This document shows, piece by piece, positions 1 to 7,639 of a stretch of DNA of 10,020 bases. The notes under the pieces are model-generated. The model ran no database searches. It saw nothing but the letters and a program-made list of their open reading frames with translations, and was not told the DNA's origin. The stretch is from Hemicentrotus pulcherrimus (lineage: Eukaryota > Echinodermata > Echinoidea > Camarodonta > Strongylocentrotidae). Position numbers and translations under genes: made by a program. The stretch lies in contig BEXV01000669.1 in NCBI GenBank assembly GCA_003118195.1, forward strand, positions 145,956-155,975, in the 5' to 3' direction. The stretch's first letter is position 1, and each line of letters begins with the position of its first letter.

Positions 1-16
1 CCCCCCCCCCCCCCCC
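1..16. repeat. C16 homopolymer at window edge
   Basis: The window opens with sixteen C residues and closes with seventeen A residues. Homopolymers at both edges would fit contig ends where sequencing or assembly stopped, but they could also be chance placement of the window. No function is proposed. Confidence 0.8.
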
Positions 17-119
17 ACACCTTGAAAAAACCCTGCGTACGCCATTGGTTGAAACGTTAATGTCCTGTCAACATTATCGTAAAATACAACAGTGGATTCA
101 GTGATATATCATGTAATTA

Positions 120-650
120 ACGATTAAGGATTATCGATTCATAAAGGATTCTCCCCGATGGTTTCCATTATAATGTTTTCCGAATGACAAGTACATGCAT
201 GGTATAATGCCTTGTTTAACGATATCAATGACGTTTTTTTTTTTTAAATAAATGTTTTTCGAATGGCACATACATGAACGGTATTATGCCTTGTTTCACG
301 ATTATCGTATCATCAAAGGAACGGAAGTAATAACCGGATGAAAGTTTCCGCGTTTCTGAGTATTCTTTTATCTACCTTGTCATGTCTACCATGTCTACCC
401 GGTGGAAAATTTTCCTAAACCCGTGGCTGTCATTGTGTGGTTTTGATTTGGTTCTGTCAAATTGTGCAGATTTCCTTTTACTTTCCACTTAGAGGTTTTT
501 CAAATGACACTTCCGATGCCTTGTTTCAAGAATTGTGCATTATTTAATTTTATTGTATATTTTGTTGTTGTTGTTGGAAGTTTTAATCTTAAGAATCTGC
601 TAAAGTTTTCGCACTTCTGAATATTTGTTTCCCGTTTGGTGGAAATCGTT
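120..650. repeat. Degenerate three-copy repeat family in non-coding DNA
   Basis: Three related copies are visible at about 171-223, 250-303 and 494-532. The shared core is a GTTTTTCGAATG-like start followed by a conserved ATGCCTTGTTT. The third copy lacks roughly 12 bp in the middle. Sequence around the cores also recurs: a GATTATCG...AAAGGA stretch lies near 132-150 and near 300-320, and an AAGTTT(T/C)CGC...TTCTGA(A/G)TATT stretch lies near 344-365 and 604-629. This suggests old, diverged tandem or dispersed repeat units. No convincing protein is encoded here. A T12 run lies at 234-245. Confidence 0.6.
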
Positions 651-1100
651 GAACGGTAATGGATATGACTTACAGTTCGTACTTTGTGGACAATAAAAGA
701 AAACAAAATCAAACAAACATACAACATACTACGTCCGTAATAGACCTACTCAAGTTCAAATCCCGATTGTTTTCTTTTCTTTTTCTTCTTCGAAAGCTTA
801 TAAACTTTTTTGCGCCGATCTATATCTTTGTATTCACAAAAAGCACAAGGAAACCAAAATGTTGACAAGGTGCAAATATCAAGTTTAAAAGATTCAATTT
901 TGTTTTACCCCAGGCACACTGGCGTGACAGACAAGAAACCGACAACGAACCGAACAAACATAACCTCTCCCGGCCAAGATTCTACCGTGTATTGGTTGGT
1001 TCTGAAATGGTTGGCAAAGTGAGTGGGGTATAACACCGGTCACACTATCAAACCGACCAACTCTTGGCCATTTATACCACAGTAAAGCTATGGTCACAAA
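651..1100. other. Non-coding interval, no gene seen
   Basis: Only short, compositionally unremarkable open frames occur here, with no recognisable domain. A GTTCAAATCC string at 754-763 followed by T runs resembles a Pol III B box, but no A box or tRNA fold accompanies it. The part near 1023-1080 holds weak inverted matches (a GGGGTATA-like string and TATACCAC), which may be the edge of the GC-rich repeat block that follows. Confidence 0.5.
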
Positions 1101-1450
1101 TCAGAGCGGCGACCGACCGATTAGTAGCCTGCTCGGTCGCCGCTGGAATTAGGCATCGACATTTTTTTTTTTGGAGAAGTCGAGCAGGCTGTAGAGCCCC
1201 AGCGATGCCTGGGTGGTGCACTGTCGAGTTCCCGTCGGTCGCCGGTTGATTTTAGGTAAAAACTGGGCGAAATCGCGGAGCTTTTCCACGGGGTGTCCCG
1301 GCCAGTGACCGACCGGTGAACCATCGATTCCCGAGCAGTCTCCCACCGGCCGCCGGCTGATTTTAAAGATATTGCACGGCGGCCGGCCAGTGATTAGTGG
1401 GGCTCCAAAATACGCCCGATGCCCGGCCGTTTGCTGCCCGGGCGCGTAAT
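1100..1450. repeat. GC-rich repeat block with hairpins, probable mobile-element remnant
   Basis: This block is much richer in G+C and CpG than its surroundings. It contains a 12-bp perfect inverted repeat (AGCGGCGACCGA at 1105-1116 with its complement at 1133-1144). A second, overlapping 10-bp inverted repeat pairs 1126-1135 with 1181-1190. Two diverged direct copies of a CGG(T/C)CGCCGG(T/C)TGATTTTA motif sit near 1234-1253 and 1346-1364, and CGGCCAGTGA occurs at 1299-1308 and 1384-1393. The open frames through it look compositional, and the longest minus-strand one only reaches its full length from a TTG codon. A non-autonomous transposon or decayed repeat is the likeliest explanation; the family is not recognised. 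Confidence 0.55.
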
Positions 1451-1520
1451 TTTTTTTCCTACTTGAGCTCGGGACCCCCAGTATGGACTCATTTGCATAC
1501 AGCCACTCAGAGCTCATCTT

Positions 1521-1596
1521 GTCAATAACTAACTCCGGGAAGCTCCAACACCGGCGCCGGCGCCGGTGTTGGAGCTTCCCGGAGTTAGTCAATAAC
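1521..1596. mobile_element. 58-bp perfect palindrome flanked by 9-bp direct repeats
   Basis: Positions 1530-1587 form a perfect palindrome centred between 1558 and 1559 with no spacer. Its centre is (C)CGGCGCC/GGCGCCG(G). The self-complementary run extends one base at each end, to 1528-1589, because of the flanks. Directly outside the 58 bp, the 9-mer GTCAATAAC occurs at 1521-1529 and again at 1588-1596 in direct orientation, as a target-site duplication would. The arrangement fits a miniature foldback insertion with a 9-bp duplication. A cloning or assembly fold-back artefact, or a templated repair product, would be alternatives. Confidence 0.7.
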
Positions 1597-1715
1597 AAGC
1601 TTTACGCGTGCTAAAGATGAGAAATTCAAAACTGTGCAAAGCTCTGGGCTTCACACACGTACACACAGCGCCCTGCCTATATCAGCATGCATGGTGTGCG
1701 TGCATAGGCATAGGC

Positions 1716-2303
1716 TTGCAAATGTTTCATTTTAGCTCTAACATCTCTCCCTTTAACAAATTTATTACAGATCTACAAATATCAGCTTATAAAATTGCTT
1801 TGAAAAACTGTTATTTCACACTAAGTTACAATTACTCTATCAATCAAGGATAGGCCTTTCTCGTCATCGAAGCCACTACATATTATAGGGACTAATTTCT
1901 AAATATTATGATTGACAAAATATATTATAGATCTACACCTCTAAAAGACTCTAATAATATCAGCTTAAAAAATTACTGTGATGTTCTCAGGTAAGAATTC
2001 CTGCAATAAGTAACGAAATAAAGGTGATATTATTAGAGCCTTTTAGAGGTGTATAATATAGTCTAGTTCTATAATAATTATCAACAGTAAAATCTTTAGA
2101 AATGAGTCCCCGTAATATAAAGTGGCTTTGATGACGAGAAAGGCCTATCCTTGATTGCTAGAGTAATTTAAATTAAGATCTAGCGCTAAGTAATAACTTT
2201 ACACGACAATTTCATGAGCTGATTTTATATTAGAGCCTTTTAGAGGTGTAAAGATCTATGATAAATTCTCAACCGTAAAATCTTTAGAAATGAATCATTG
2301 CAA
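1716..2303. mobile_element. MITE-like foldback element with long inverted-repeat arms
   Basis: The arms at about 1759-1985 and 2020-2267 are inverted copies of each other. The clearest stretch is 28 bp of perfect complementarity between 1841-1868 and 2130-2157, and 1934-1956 pairs with 2031-2053 with one mismatch. The outer ends also match imperfectly as inverted repeats beginning TTGCAA (1716 onward and 2303 backward). The arms are themselves composite: a 23-bp string ending TTTTAGAGGTGTA is repeated directly at 2031-2053 and 2228-2250, and AGATCTAC recurs at about 1769 and 1929. No transposase is encoded, so this is probably a non-autonomous DNA transposon. No clear target-site duplication was seen. 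Its right end lies about 50 bp from the receptor A stop codon, so it may form part of that gene's 3' UTR. Confidence 0.7.
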
Positions 2304-2353
2304 TTATCATTTTGACAGTAACGTTTCCTCTCCAAAGACCACTTCACCATCAT

Positions 2354-3568
2354 TCAATTTCCAGCAGGTTTGATAAACAAAGCATTGGTTTCCCTTCTGA
2401 AATTGTCATTAACGCCATAATAGACGAACATATTGATGATGTGGTTAATCAGTCGCATCTGATACAGGAAGTTGACCGTGCCTTCCCCGGCGGTCGTCTG
2501 CTGCATCTGCACGATGTACCTCCTTGGCAGGTTCTCGAGGATGAGGACTGGCATGCAGGAAAAGACGTATATGATGGTGACAATGAACATCATCTTGGTC
2601 ATTTGGTCTTTTTTGATACGAGGTTTGGACTTAGGAGCCGGAGCAGACGTGGCGTCAGACGCGACTGGTCCAGGTGAAACTGGTGATACTTGATTCTTGA
2701 CGTTGAAGTGACCCTTGTTTGAAGAATTCGGGTGATCCAGAGAGGAGGAGATTGAAGCTATGGAAAGATGGTTTTCACCAAAGGCGACACGCGAACGCGT
2801 GGTGTCCACATAGCTAATCACCGGCTCCGAAACGTATCCTTGCTGACTAGATGGACCATCATTTCTGATTGCATGTCCACCCTCTAGTTGATCACTGTTA
2901 ACCATGTTTGTTGTCCCATGCTCCTTCTGAGGCAAATCTGAGTTCCCCGAATCTTTCGTTGACACGGTGGAAGCTATACCAGCTTGCATGTAGGCAGTCT
3001 TCTCGTGGTGGTGTTTTATTTTTCGATAAATCATACCGTAGCAGAACGAGCAGCTAATGCAGGCTAAGAGATAGATGATGATCAGGATCATTCCATAGAC
3101 AGTGTTGATCCAAGCCGGACCTTTGTAAACGCATACTGCCCCGACTTCATTGCCATAGGGAATGAACGGTATGCAAATTATCATACAGAAAGCATTGCTG
3201 ACGACAACCCAAAATGTGGCTTTCTTCCTTGACGTTTTCAGTTTGAAAGGACTGCACACCATGACATACCTATCAATGGCAATAACGCTTGCCAACAGAG
3301 CAGATTCGCAAGCAAAAGCTCGACGAAAGAACCAGAAGAGGACGCAGTTAAACCGCGTTCTGAAACTCAGGTTGACTGCCCAAATGATGGCGACGATGAG
3401 CAGGGCACTGCTGATGAGATCGACGACGGCAAGAGTGATGATCAGAATGTCGGTGGACAGTTTCTGGAGTCTTTTCTGAAACACGCGAATGATGATGGCG
3501 TTTCCAACGATGCCAAATACTCCGCAGACGACAAGGTAGGCTACATAACATGCTACCAGCAACTCCAT
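2354..3568 (-). CDS. Class A rhodopsin-like GPCR, intronless (receptor A)
   Basis: A 404-residue seven-transmembrane receptor, predicted to sit in the plasma membrane and signal through G proteins; ligand unknown. The extracellular N-terminus is only a few residues. TM1 carries GN with N23 (1.50), TM2 LAVVD with D50 (2.50). C75 (3.25) probably pairs with C146 in ECL2. TM3 ends in DRY (99-101). The TM6 motif is SCMP (337-340) instead of CWxP, and the TM7 motif is NMFVY (379-383) instead of NPxxY, followed by a helix-8 start NDNFRRE. The third intracellular loop is long (about 186-322) and Ser/Thr-rich; the C-tail is short. The ATG at 3568 is supported by an in-frame TGA at 3584-3586, a TATA-like box 48 bp upstream, and alignment with the paralog at 7640-8854. 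An unseen upstream exon cannot be fully excluded. The single-exon, tandem layout resembles expanded invertebrate receptor families. Confidence 0.92.
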   Translation of the reverse strand: MELLVACYVAYLVVCGVFGIVGNAIIIRVFQKRLQKLSTDILIITLAVVDLISSALLIVAIIWAVNLSFRTRFNCVLFWFFRRAFACESALLASVIAIDRYVMVCSPFKLKTSRKKATFWVVVSNAFCMIICIPFIPYGNEVGAVCVYKGPAWINTVYGMILIIIYLLACISCSFCYGMIYRKIKHHHEKTAYMQAGIASTVSTKDSGNSDLPQKEHGTTNMVNSDQLEGGHAIRNDGPSSQQGYVSEPVISYVDTTRSRVAFGENHLSIASISSSLDHPNSSNKGHFNVKNQVSPVSPGPVASDATSAPAPKSKPRIKKDQMTKMMFIVTIIYVFSCMPVLILENLPRRYIVQMQQTTAGEGTVNFLYQMRLINHIINMFVYYGVNDNFRRETNALFIKPAGN

Positions 3569-3615
3569 CTCGCTGATTGGCTTTCAAGAGTGCCTCCCAC
3601 AAGGAAATACTAGAG

Positions 3616-3624
3616 TTTATATAA
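3616..3624 (-). promoter_or_regulatory. TATA-like box of receptor A
   Basis: On the minus strand this reads TTATATAAA, with its near edge 48 bp upstream of the receptor A ATG. Transcription would then start roughly 20-25 bp before the ATG, giving a very short leader. The same spacing is found upstream of receptor B, which supports function. Confidence 0.6.
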
Positions 3625-3674
3625 CTAGACAAAAACCCAGGTATGAATCTTTAGCAATATTCACTGTCACTCGT

Positions 3675-3689
3675 TTCAGTCATGCAAAT
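3675..3689 (-). promoter_or_regulatory. Shared upstream motif with adjoining octamer
   Basis: TTCAGTCATG (plus strand) at 3675-3684 recurs exactly at 8971-8980 upstream of receptor B, at a similar distance from the ATG (107 and 117 bp). Overlapping it, 3682-3689 is ATGCAAAT, the classical POU-domain octamer, which is not present in the B copy. The 10-mer contains TGACTGA on the minus strand, loosely like bZIP sites. Binding proteins are inferred only. Confidence 0.4.
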
Positions 3690-5005
3690 GATGCGGCAAG
3701 ATGAAAGCAAACACACTTGCCAAGACCTAAAAGGGAGGTCCAACCCGCAAAGCATAGCGTCGAAAAATCAGAGAATCAGACTGGTGAAAGTTTGAACAAC
3801 AAATAGGACAGTTATACATTTTTCGAAACTTGTAATTATTAACGTTTATGCCCCTCAAATGGCCTGAATCGGTAATGTCACTGTATGGCGAAGTGCCGGA
3901 CAACTTTTTAAAAATTTGTTTCAACACACGATGTAAACTTAATGTTATTTATTCAAAATCATGTGTCGGGATGTCTTTTCTTTCTAGAGAACCTAAAGAA
4001 TCATGTTACCTTCTTAACTCTCGCATTATTGGTTCGACTTATTTAATTCTTTTGCCAATTCTTTTTCTCTTATTTTTTCTCTTTCATACAAATGAGATTA
4101 TTTCAAAGGTATGATTGCCCATTAACTGCTCCACTTAAAACATAATGGGTATCTACATTTAGAATCATCTAATGACGATGTGTCCTGGTCGGTCTTACCT
4201 TGACACATGATTTATGGTTTGGCTGCGTCATTAGTCTGGAAACACGCATCGACGAATCAGTAATGCCATAAGTGTATTACACACATAGAAAAACACTCCC
4301 AAGCCAAAGGCCCTGACAAATCATACTCCATTAAAATTTGTAGGAGCAGAAAGCGATCGATGTTTATTTCTTTTGTTTCATGCAGAGGGCGGTTTTAACT
4401 GGCAATCAATAACACCGGGATTTTCTCACCAAGTTTCAACGAATGGCGTTGATAACTTTGCGCAACAGACTGCAGAAAAGAGGAAGACAAATCAGGCATG
4501 CCATTATAGCAATGATAGGATGCACTAAATCTGCGGTAAACGGATGGGCCCCAAAGTACATCTCCAGCGGTGAGATGTTAATGCACTTTTTATTAAACTG
4601 ACAGGACCGGGATGGGGCTAACAAAGAAATGTGCGATCGGCGATTGGCGAAGAGTTGCCAGATGTGGTGATGATGAGCACATTGAAACTTTGTTTTCTTT
4701 CGCATTCCTATTAAAAAAATAATAATTCCGGAATCATTCCATTTTACCCCATAAGGGGTAGGGTTGGGTAGAAACAAATAACAATGATGATCATACCTTA
4801 TTAAATTTTACATAGAAAATATACAGCAATAGTTGTACTCCGGGTATTTAAATAATCTCTACCAAGTTGATTGCCATTTGATGTTTAACTAATTACAACA
4901 CTCTCTAAATTTAAAATCCTCTGTCGCAGATACCTATACCCAAAAGTTAGACTTTGAAGATTTGTTTTAATTATACCATTTATTCCATCTTAAATGGTAA
5001 CCAGC
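3690..5005. other. Intergenic DNA between the receptors, no gene seen
   Basis: No frame here has a recognisable domain. A minus-strand frame at 4436-4777 starts at a TTG codon and shows no family signature, and a plus-strand frame at 3848-4114 owes its hydrophobic end to T-rich DNA. A small hairpin, TACCCC-ATAA-GGGGTA, lies at 4745-4760. I saw no trace of a third receptor, intact or decayed. Confidence 0.5.
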
Positions 5006-5068
5006 ATGTGTGTGTATGTGTGTGGTTTGTGGGGAGGGTGCATATGTGTGTAGATGTGGGTTTGTGTA
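5006..5068. repeat. GT-rich tract
   Basis: An interrupted run of TG dinucleotides with G-rich interruptions on the plus strand. Such alternating purine-pyrimidine tracts are common simple repeats and can adopt Z-DNA. No specific role is indicated. Confidence 0.75.
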
Positions 5069-5345
5069 GAATCATACAAAAGTTCCTACTTGCTTAATAT
5101 ATTTTTTTAAATCCTAGTTTATAGGTGATCCAATTTACAAGCTGTGCTTTATGGGTCACCTTGATGTACTCTCTGACTTTGTGAAATATTTTAGATACTG
5201 TTTAATATAATGACATCATCTGTGACTTAATGCTGTACAACATTGTGAATGTGCCTTTTCTAGAAGTAAAAGTGATTCCATTATAGAGCAATCCACAATA
5301 TCCTTTTTGCATGCATGATAATAACACATTGCCTTTGCATTGCAT

Positions 5346-5350
<5 letters not shown>

Positions 5351-5384
<34 letters not shown>
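5351..5384. repeat. (AT)17 microsatellite
   Basis: A pure AT dinucleotide run of about 17 units. The Ile-Tyr runs in translated frames on both strands here are artefacts of this repeat. It is likely length-polymorphic. Confidence 0.95.
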
Positions 5385-5387
<3 letters not shown>

Positions 5388-5542
5388 CACGAACAAACCT
5401 ACTTTCGATAAATCGACCTAAAGCAATTCCAGGTGCCACATGCGTCGGTTATCGAAATGAGCGAATTTTTACCAAAGACGTATTACGCATCCCGAACAGA
5501 ACATGATTTCTATGGGACACTCAATAATAATAATAACAATAT

Positions 5543-5824
5543 TTAGTTTTATAAAAGCGCTTAATACGATGTCCCTAAGCGCTTTAAAAATATACTATTG
5601 CCCCGGTCATTGGATTCAGTGCTTGCCCGCACACACTGTGTGCGCCATCTCCACTCTCTCAGCCAGGCGTTACTTGATGCTCAAAAACTTTATTGAAATA
5701 ACCCTTCAGTTGATTTTTCGAAAGTAGTTGCAACCATGTTTGCTGTAAAAGAGTAGAGGTATAAAACTATTTGCATCAGTAGTTCTATTTCGCTAGGATA
5801 CTCTTATCTCGATATTCTCTANCC
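5543..5824. repeat. Tandem repeat copy 1 (282 bp)
   Basis: This segment is almost identical to 5943-6235, starting exactly 400 bp earlier. I count three substitutions: two near 5640-5650, and T versus G in GAAAG(T/G)AG. There is one indel, because copy 2 carries 11 extra bases. Features inside both copies are a stem of AAAGCGCTTA and TAAGCGCTTT (5554-5585, 12-nt loop), a second small palindrome around CGCACACACTGTGTGCG, TATAAAA on the plus strand (5760-5766), and AATAAA on the minus strand (5689-5694). The single ambiguous base of the window, N at 5822, lies at the right edge of this copy. No protein family is recognised. Confidence 0.9.
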
Positions 5825-5942
5825 TGCCTGACCTATTATCCCGCACACTGCAGTTTACCGGGCGATTTTACAGGAATAGTTGAAGTTTATGACTGCTCTT
5901 TCGACCAATCAGATGGCTGCATTCTTTAAGTGAGGTATATAA
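5825..5942. other. Unique spacer between the tandem copies
   Basis: About 118 bp not repeated elsewhere in the window. It contains CCAAT at 5905-5909 and TATATAAT at 5936-5943, spaced about 30 bp apart immediately before copy 2. This would be promoter-like if the repeat is transcribed rightward. Copy 1 lacks these upstream elements, so the resemblance may be accidental. Confidence 0.35.
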
Positions 5943-6235
5943 TTAGTTTTATAAAAGCGCTTAATACGATGTCCCTAAGCGCTTTAAAAATATACTATTG
6001 CCCCGGTCATTGGATTCAGTGCTTGCCCGCACACACCGTGTGCACCATCTCCACTCTCTGGGGAGCATTCCAGCCAGGCGTTACTTGATGCTCAAAAACT
6101 TTATTGAAATAACCCTTCAGTTGATTTTTCGAAAGGAGTTGCAACCATGTTTGCTGTAAAAGAGTAGAGGTATAAAACTATTTGCATCAGTAGTTCTATT
6201 TCGCTAGGATACTCTTATCTCGATATTCTCTACCC
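5943..6235. repeat. Tandem repeat copy 2 (293 bp)
   Basis: Near-identical partner of 5543-5824. It carries an 11-base insertion (6060-6070, GGGGAGCATTC) relative to copy 1, and the lower hairpin is altered by two substitutions yet still keeps GCACAC paired with GTGTGC. TATAAAA lies at 6171-6177 and minus-strand AATAAA at 6100-6105. The high identity implies recent duplication, gene conversion, or haplotypes placed side by side by the assembler. Confidence 0.9.
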
Positions 6236-7598
6236 CTTAGTGTATACAATTTGTCAGTGGAAAGTACAAGACTATGTCAACACCAGTTCCGTCATTCGCT
6301 CTCCTATAATTAATCATAGTCAGTCTTCTTCCTCAAGGGAAAGTCAAATAAATAATAAGAATTTCTGGTGTAAAAAACAGAAATCTGAATGGCGCCTATC
6401 CACCGGCTACTACCCCATGGGAAATTATTCTTTAAAAAAAATATACAACTGGGGTAGAATATTAGATCCTTCGGGCAGGTACCCACGTCACAATAACAGT
6501 GCAACTACTATTGATAACGTTGACAGTCTGGTGGGTAATTGTTTAATATCTAAAGTTAACCTGATTGTAATAACTACTACCGTACTAACAGAACGCAGTC
6601 ACGCAATATAACACCCAACAACAACAACCAAATAACAATAAAATTATACCCTTTTAGTATCTTTATTTTTAAGTACATATGAGGGGAAAAAACAAAAGTT
6701 TATCTACAACAGTGTGACACCGAAAACACAATCACTTCTCGTTAAAGTTCGGTGGTTGCTAGAAAATTTGAGGGGTCGTCACCACTAGTACCACTGGTAC
6801 GGGAGCATTTTCACGAGAGGTGGATAAAACATTCTACACTTCCATGAGTATTTTTTGTTTTGGTTAAAAAGAACCACTAAAATATATTGAAGTCTTTATT
6901 TAAACTTGTGACGCGTGCATACTAAGGTTTGAAAAGTCACAGTATCTCAAAATGCATTCACAGGATTTGAAGGATGCCACCTAAAACATCGAAACGTTCG
7001 TAGTTGAAACTGATTTCTAAATCAGAGGTTATTGAGGATTCATAAGTGCCACCGAAATCAATGACATATTTTTGTTAAATAGGTTTTTTTTGTGCACATT
7101 TTCGGCAATGTAGTAGTCATGATCTCATTTCAAACTCTGGTCTTAAAACTTCCAAATAGATTATATTACAATAGGCCACGTTAAATTTTTTAAATTTTTG
7201 TTGTAACCTTCAAGGAAGATACTGTTAGAGGGCATTTTTAGATACACATTACCAATGTACACATCTGTCAAGAACAGACGTTTCGCCTACTGTCAAAACT
7301 GCATGTATACTGTATAGAATAGAATTTAAAACCTGGCTTCTGGATATCAAAAATGACATTTAAAACCTCAATCGTGGCATTAAACACATTTCCTTTTCAC
7401 GAGCCTTAGAAGCTATCACCTTAATGTTATTTTGAATGGGATATTCGACACTTTAACTTTCTGAAAACGTTCTAGAACTATTTCAAGTGGTTAATATTGT
7501 GTTAGAAATAATCGTGAGTCAACTACAGATTATTATACGAGCATAAGTCATGAAAGAGTATCATTAGATTAACTGTTATCATACAATAGGAATACTGC
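6236..7598. other. Intergenic DNA downstream of receptor B, no gene seen
   Basis: A plus-strand open stretch over 6240-6611 begins at GTG and has no recognisable domain. An 8-bp inverted repeat pairs 6410-6417 with 6450-6457. AAC-type simple sequence lies near 6615-6640. Part of this interval may be the 3' UTR of receptor B; no minus-strand AATAAA was found within several hundred bases of its stop codon, the nearest being near 6892. Confidence 0.45.
6513..6578 (+). repeat. Dispersed repeat, left copy
   Basis: This 66-bp segment recurs in the same orientation at 9900-9965 at roughly 80% identity. The conserved blocks are GATAACGTTGACAGTC, AATATCTAA, ACCTGATTG and ATAACTACT-like. The two copies bracket receptor B. 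It is probably an unrecognised dispersed element or the residue of a segmental duplication. Confidence 0.65.
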
Positions 7599-7613
7599 TA
7601 AAATAAATAAATA
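7599..7613 (-). promoter_or_regulatory. AU-rich element in the likely 3' UTR of receptor B
   Basis: On the minus strand this reads GTATTTATTTATTTTA, with overlapping AUUUA pentamers starting about 27 nt beyond the receptor B stop codon. Overlapping AUUUA motifs in animal 3' UTRs are known mRNA-destabilising elements. Here the role is inferred from position and sequence only. Confidence 0.4.
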
Positions 7614-7639
7614 CTGATTAATTCTAAATCAATCACCGT

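Noticed and set aside
171..532. CRISPR-like array
   Set aside because: The three repeat copies are degenerate and unevenly spaced, and the context is eukaryotic.
754..763. GTTCAAATCC as a tRNA or SINE B box with a following T run
   Set aside because: The flanks do not form a T-arm stem and no A box or acceptor stem is present.
1149..1598. 149-aa minus-strand frame
   Set aside because: It starts at TTG, runs through the palindrome and the GC-rich repeats, and has no domain signature; it looks compositional.
2312..2693. Plus-strand frames opposite receptor A (and similar ones opposite receptor B)
   Set aside because: They are antisense to well-supported receptor coding sequence and have no domains of their own.
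4436..4777. 113-aa minus-strand frame with a hydrophobic C-terminal part
   Set aside because: It starts at TTG, has no receptor motifs and no supporting signals; not convincing as a gene or as a GPCR remnant.
5202..5506. Small frames with Ile-Tyr runs
   Set aside because: The runs are translations of the AT microsatellite.
5543..6400. LTR pair with a TGGCGCC primer-binding-like site at 6390-6396
   Set aside because: The repeats are only 118 bp apart, lack TG...CA ends and flanking duplications, and the TGGCGCC lies about 150 bp past the repeat; no gag or pol sequence is present.
6240..6611. 123-aa plus-strand frame after the tandem repeat
   Set aside because: It starts at GTG and has no recognisable domain, and its composition follows the local AT-rich sequence.
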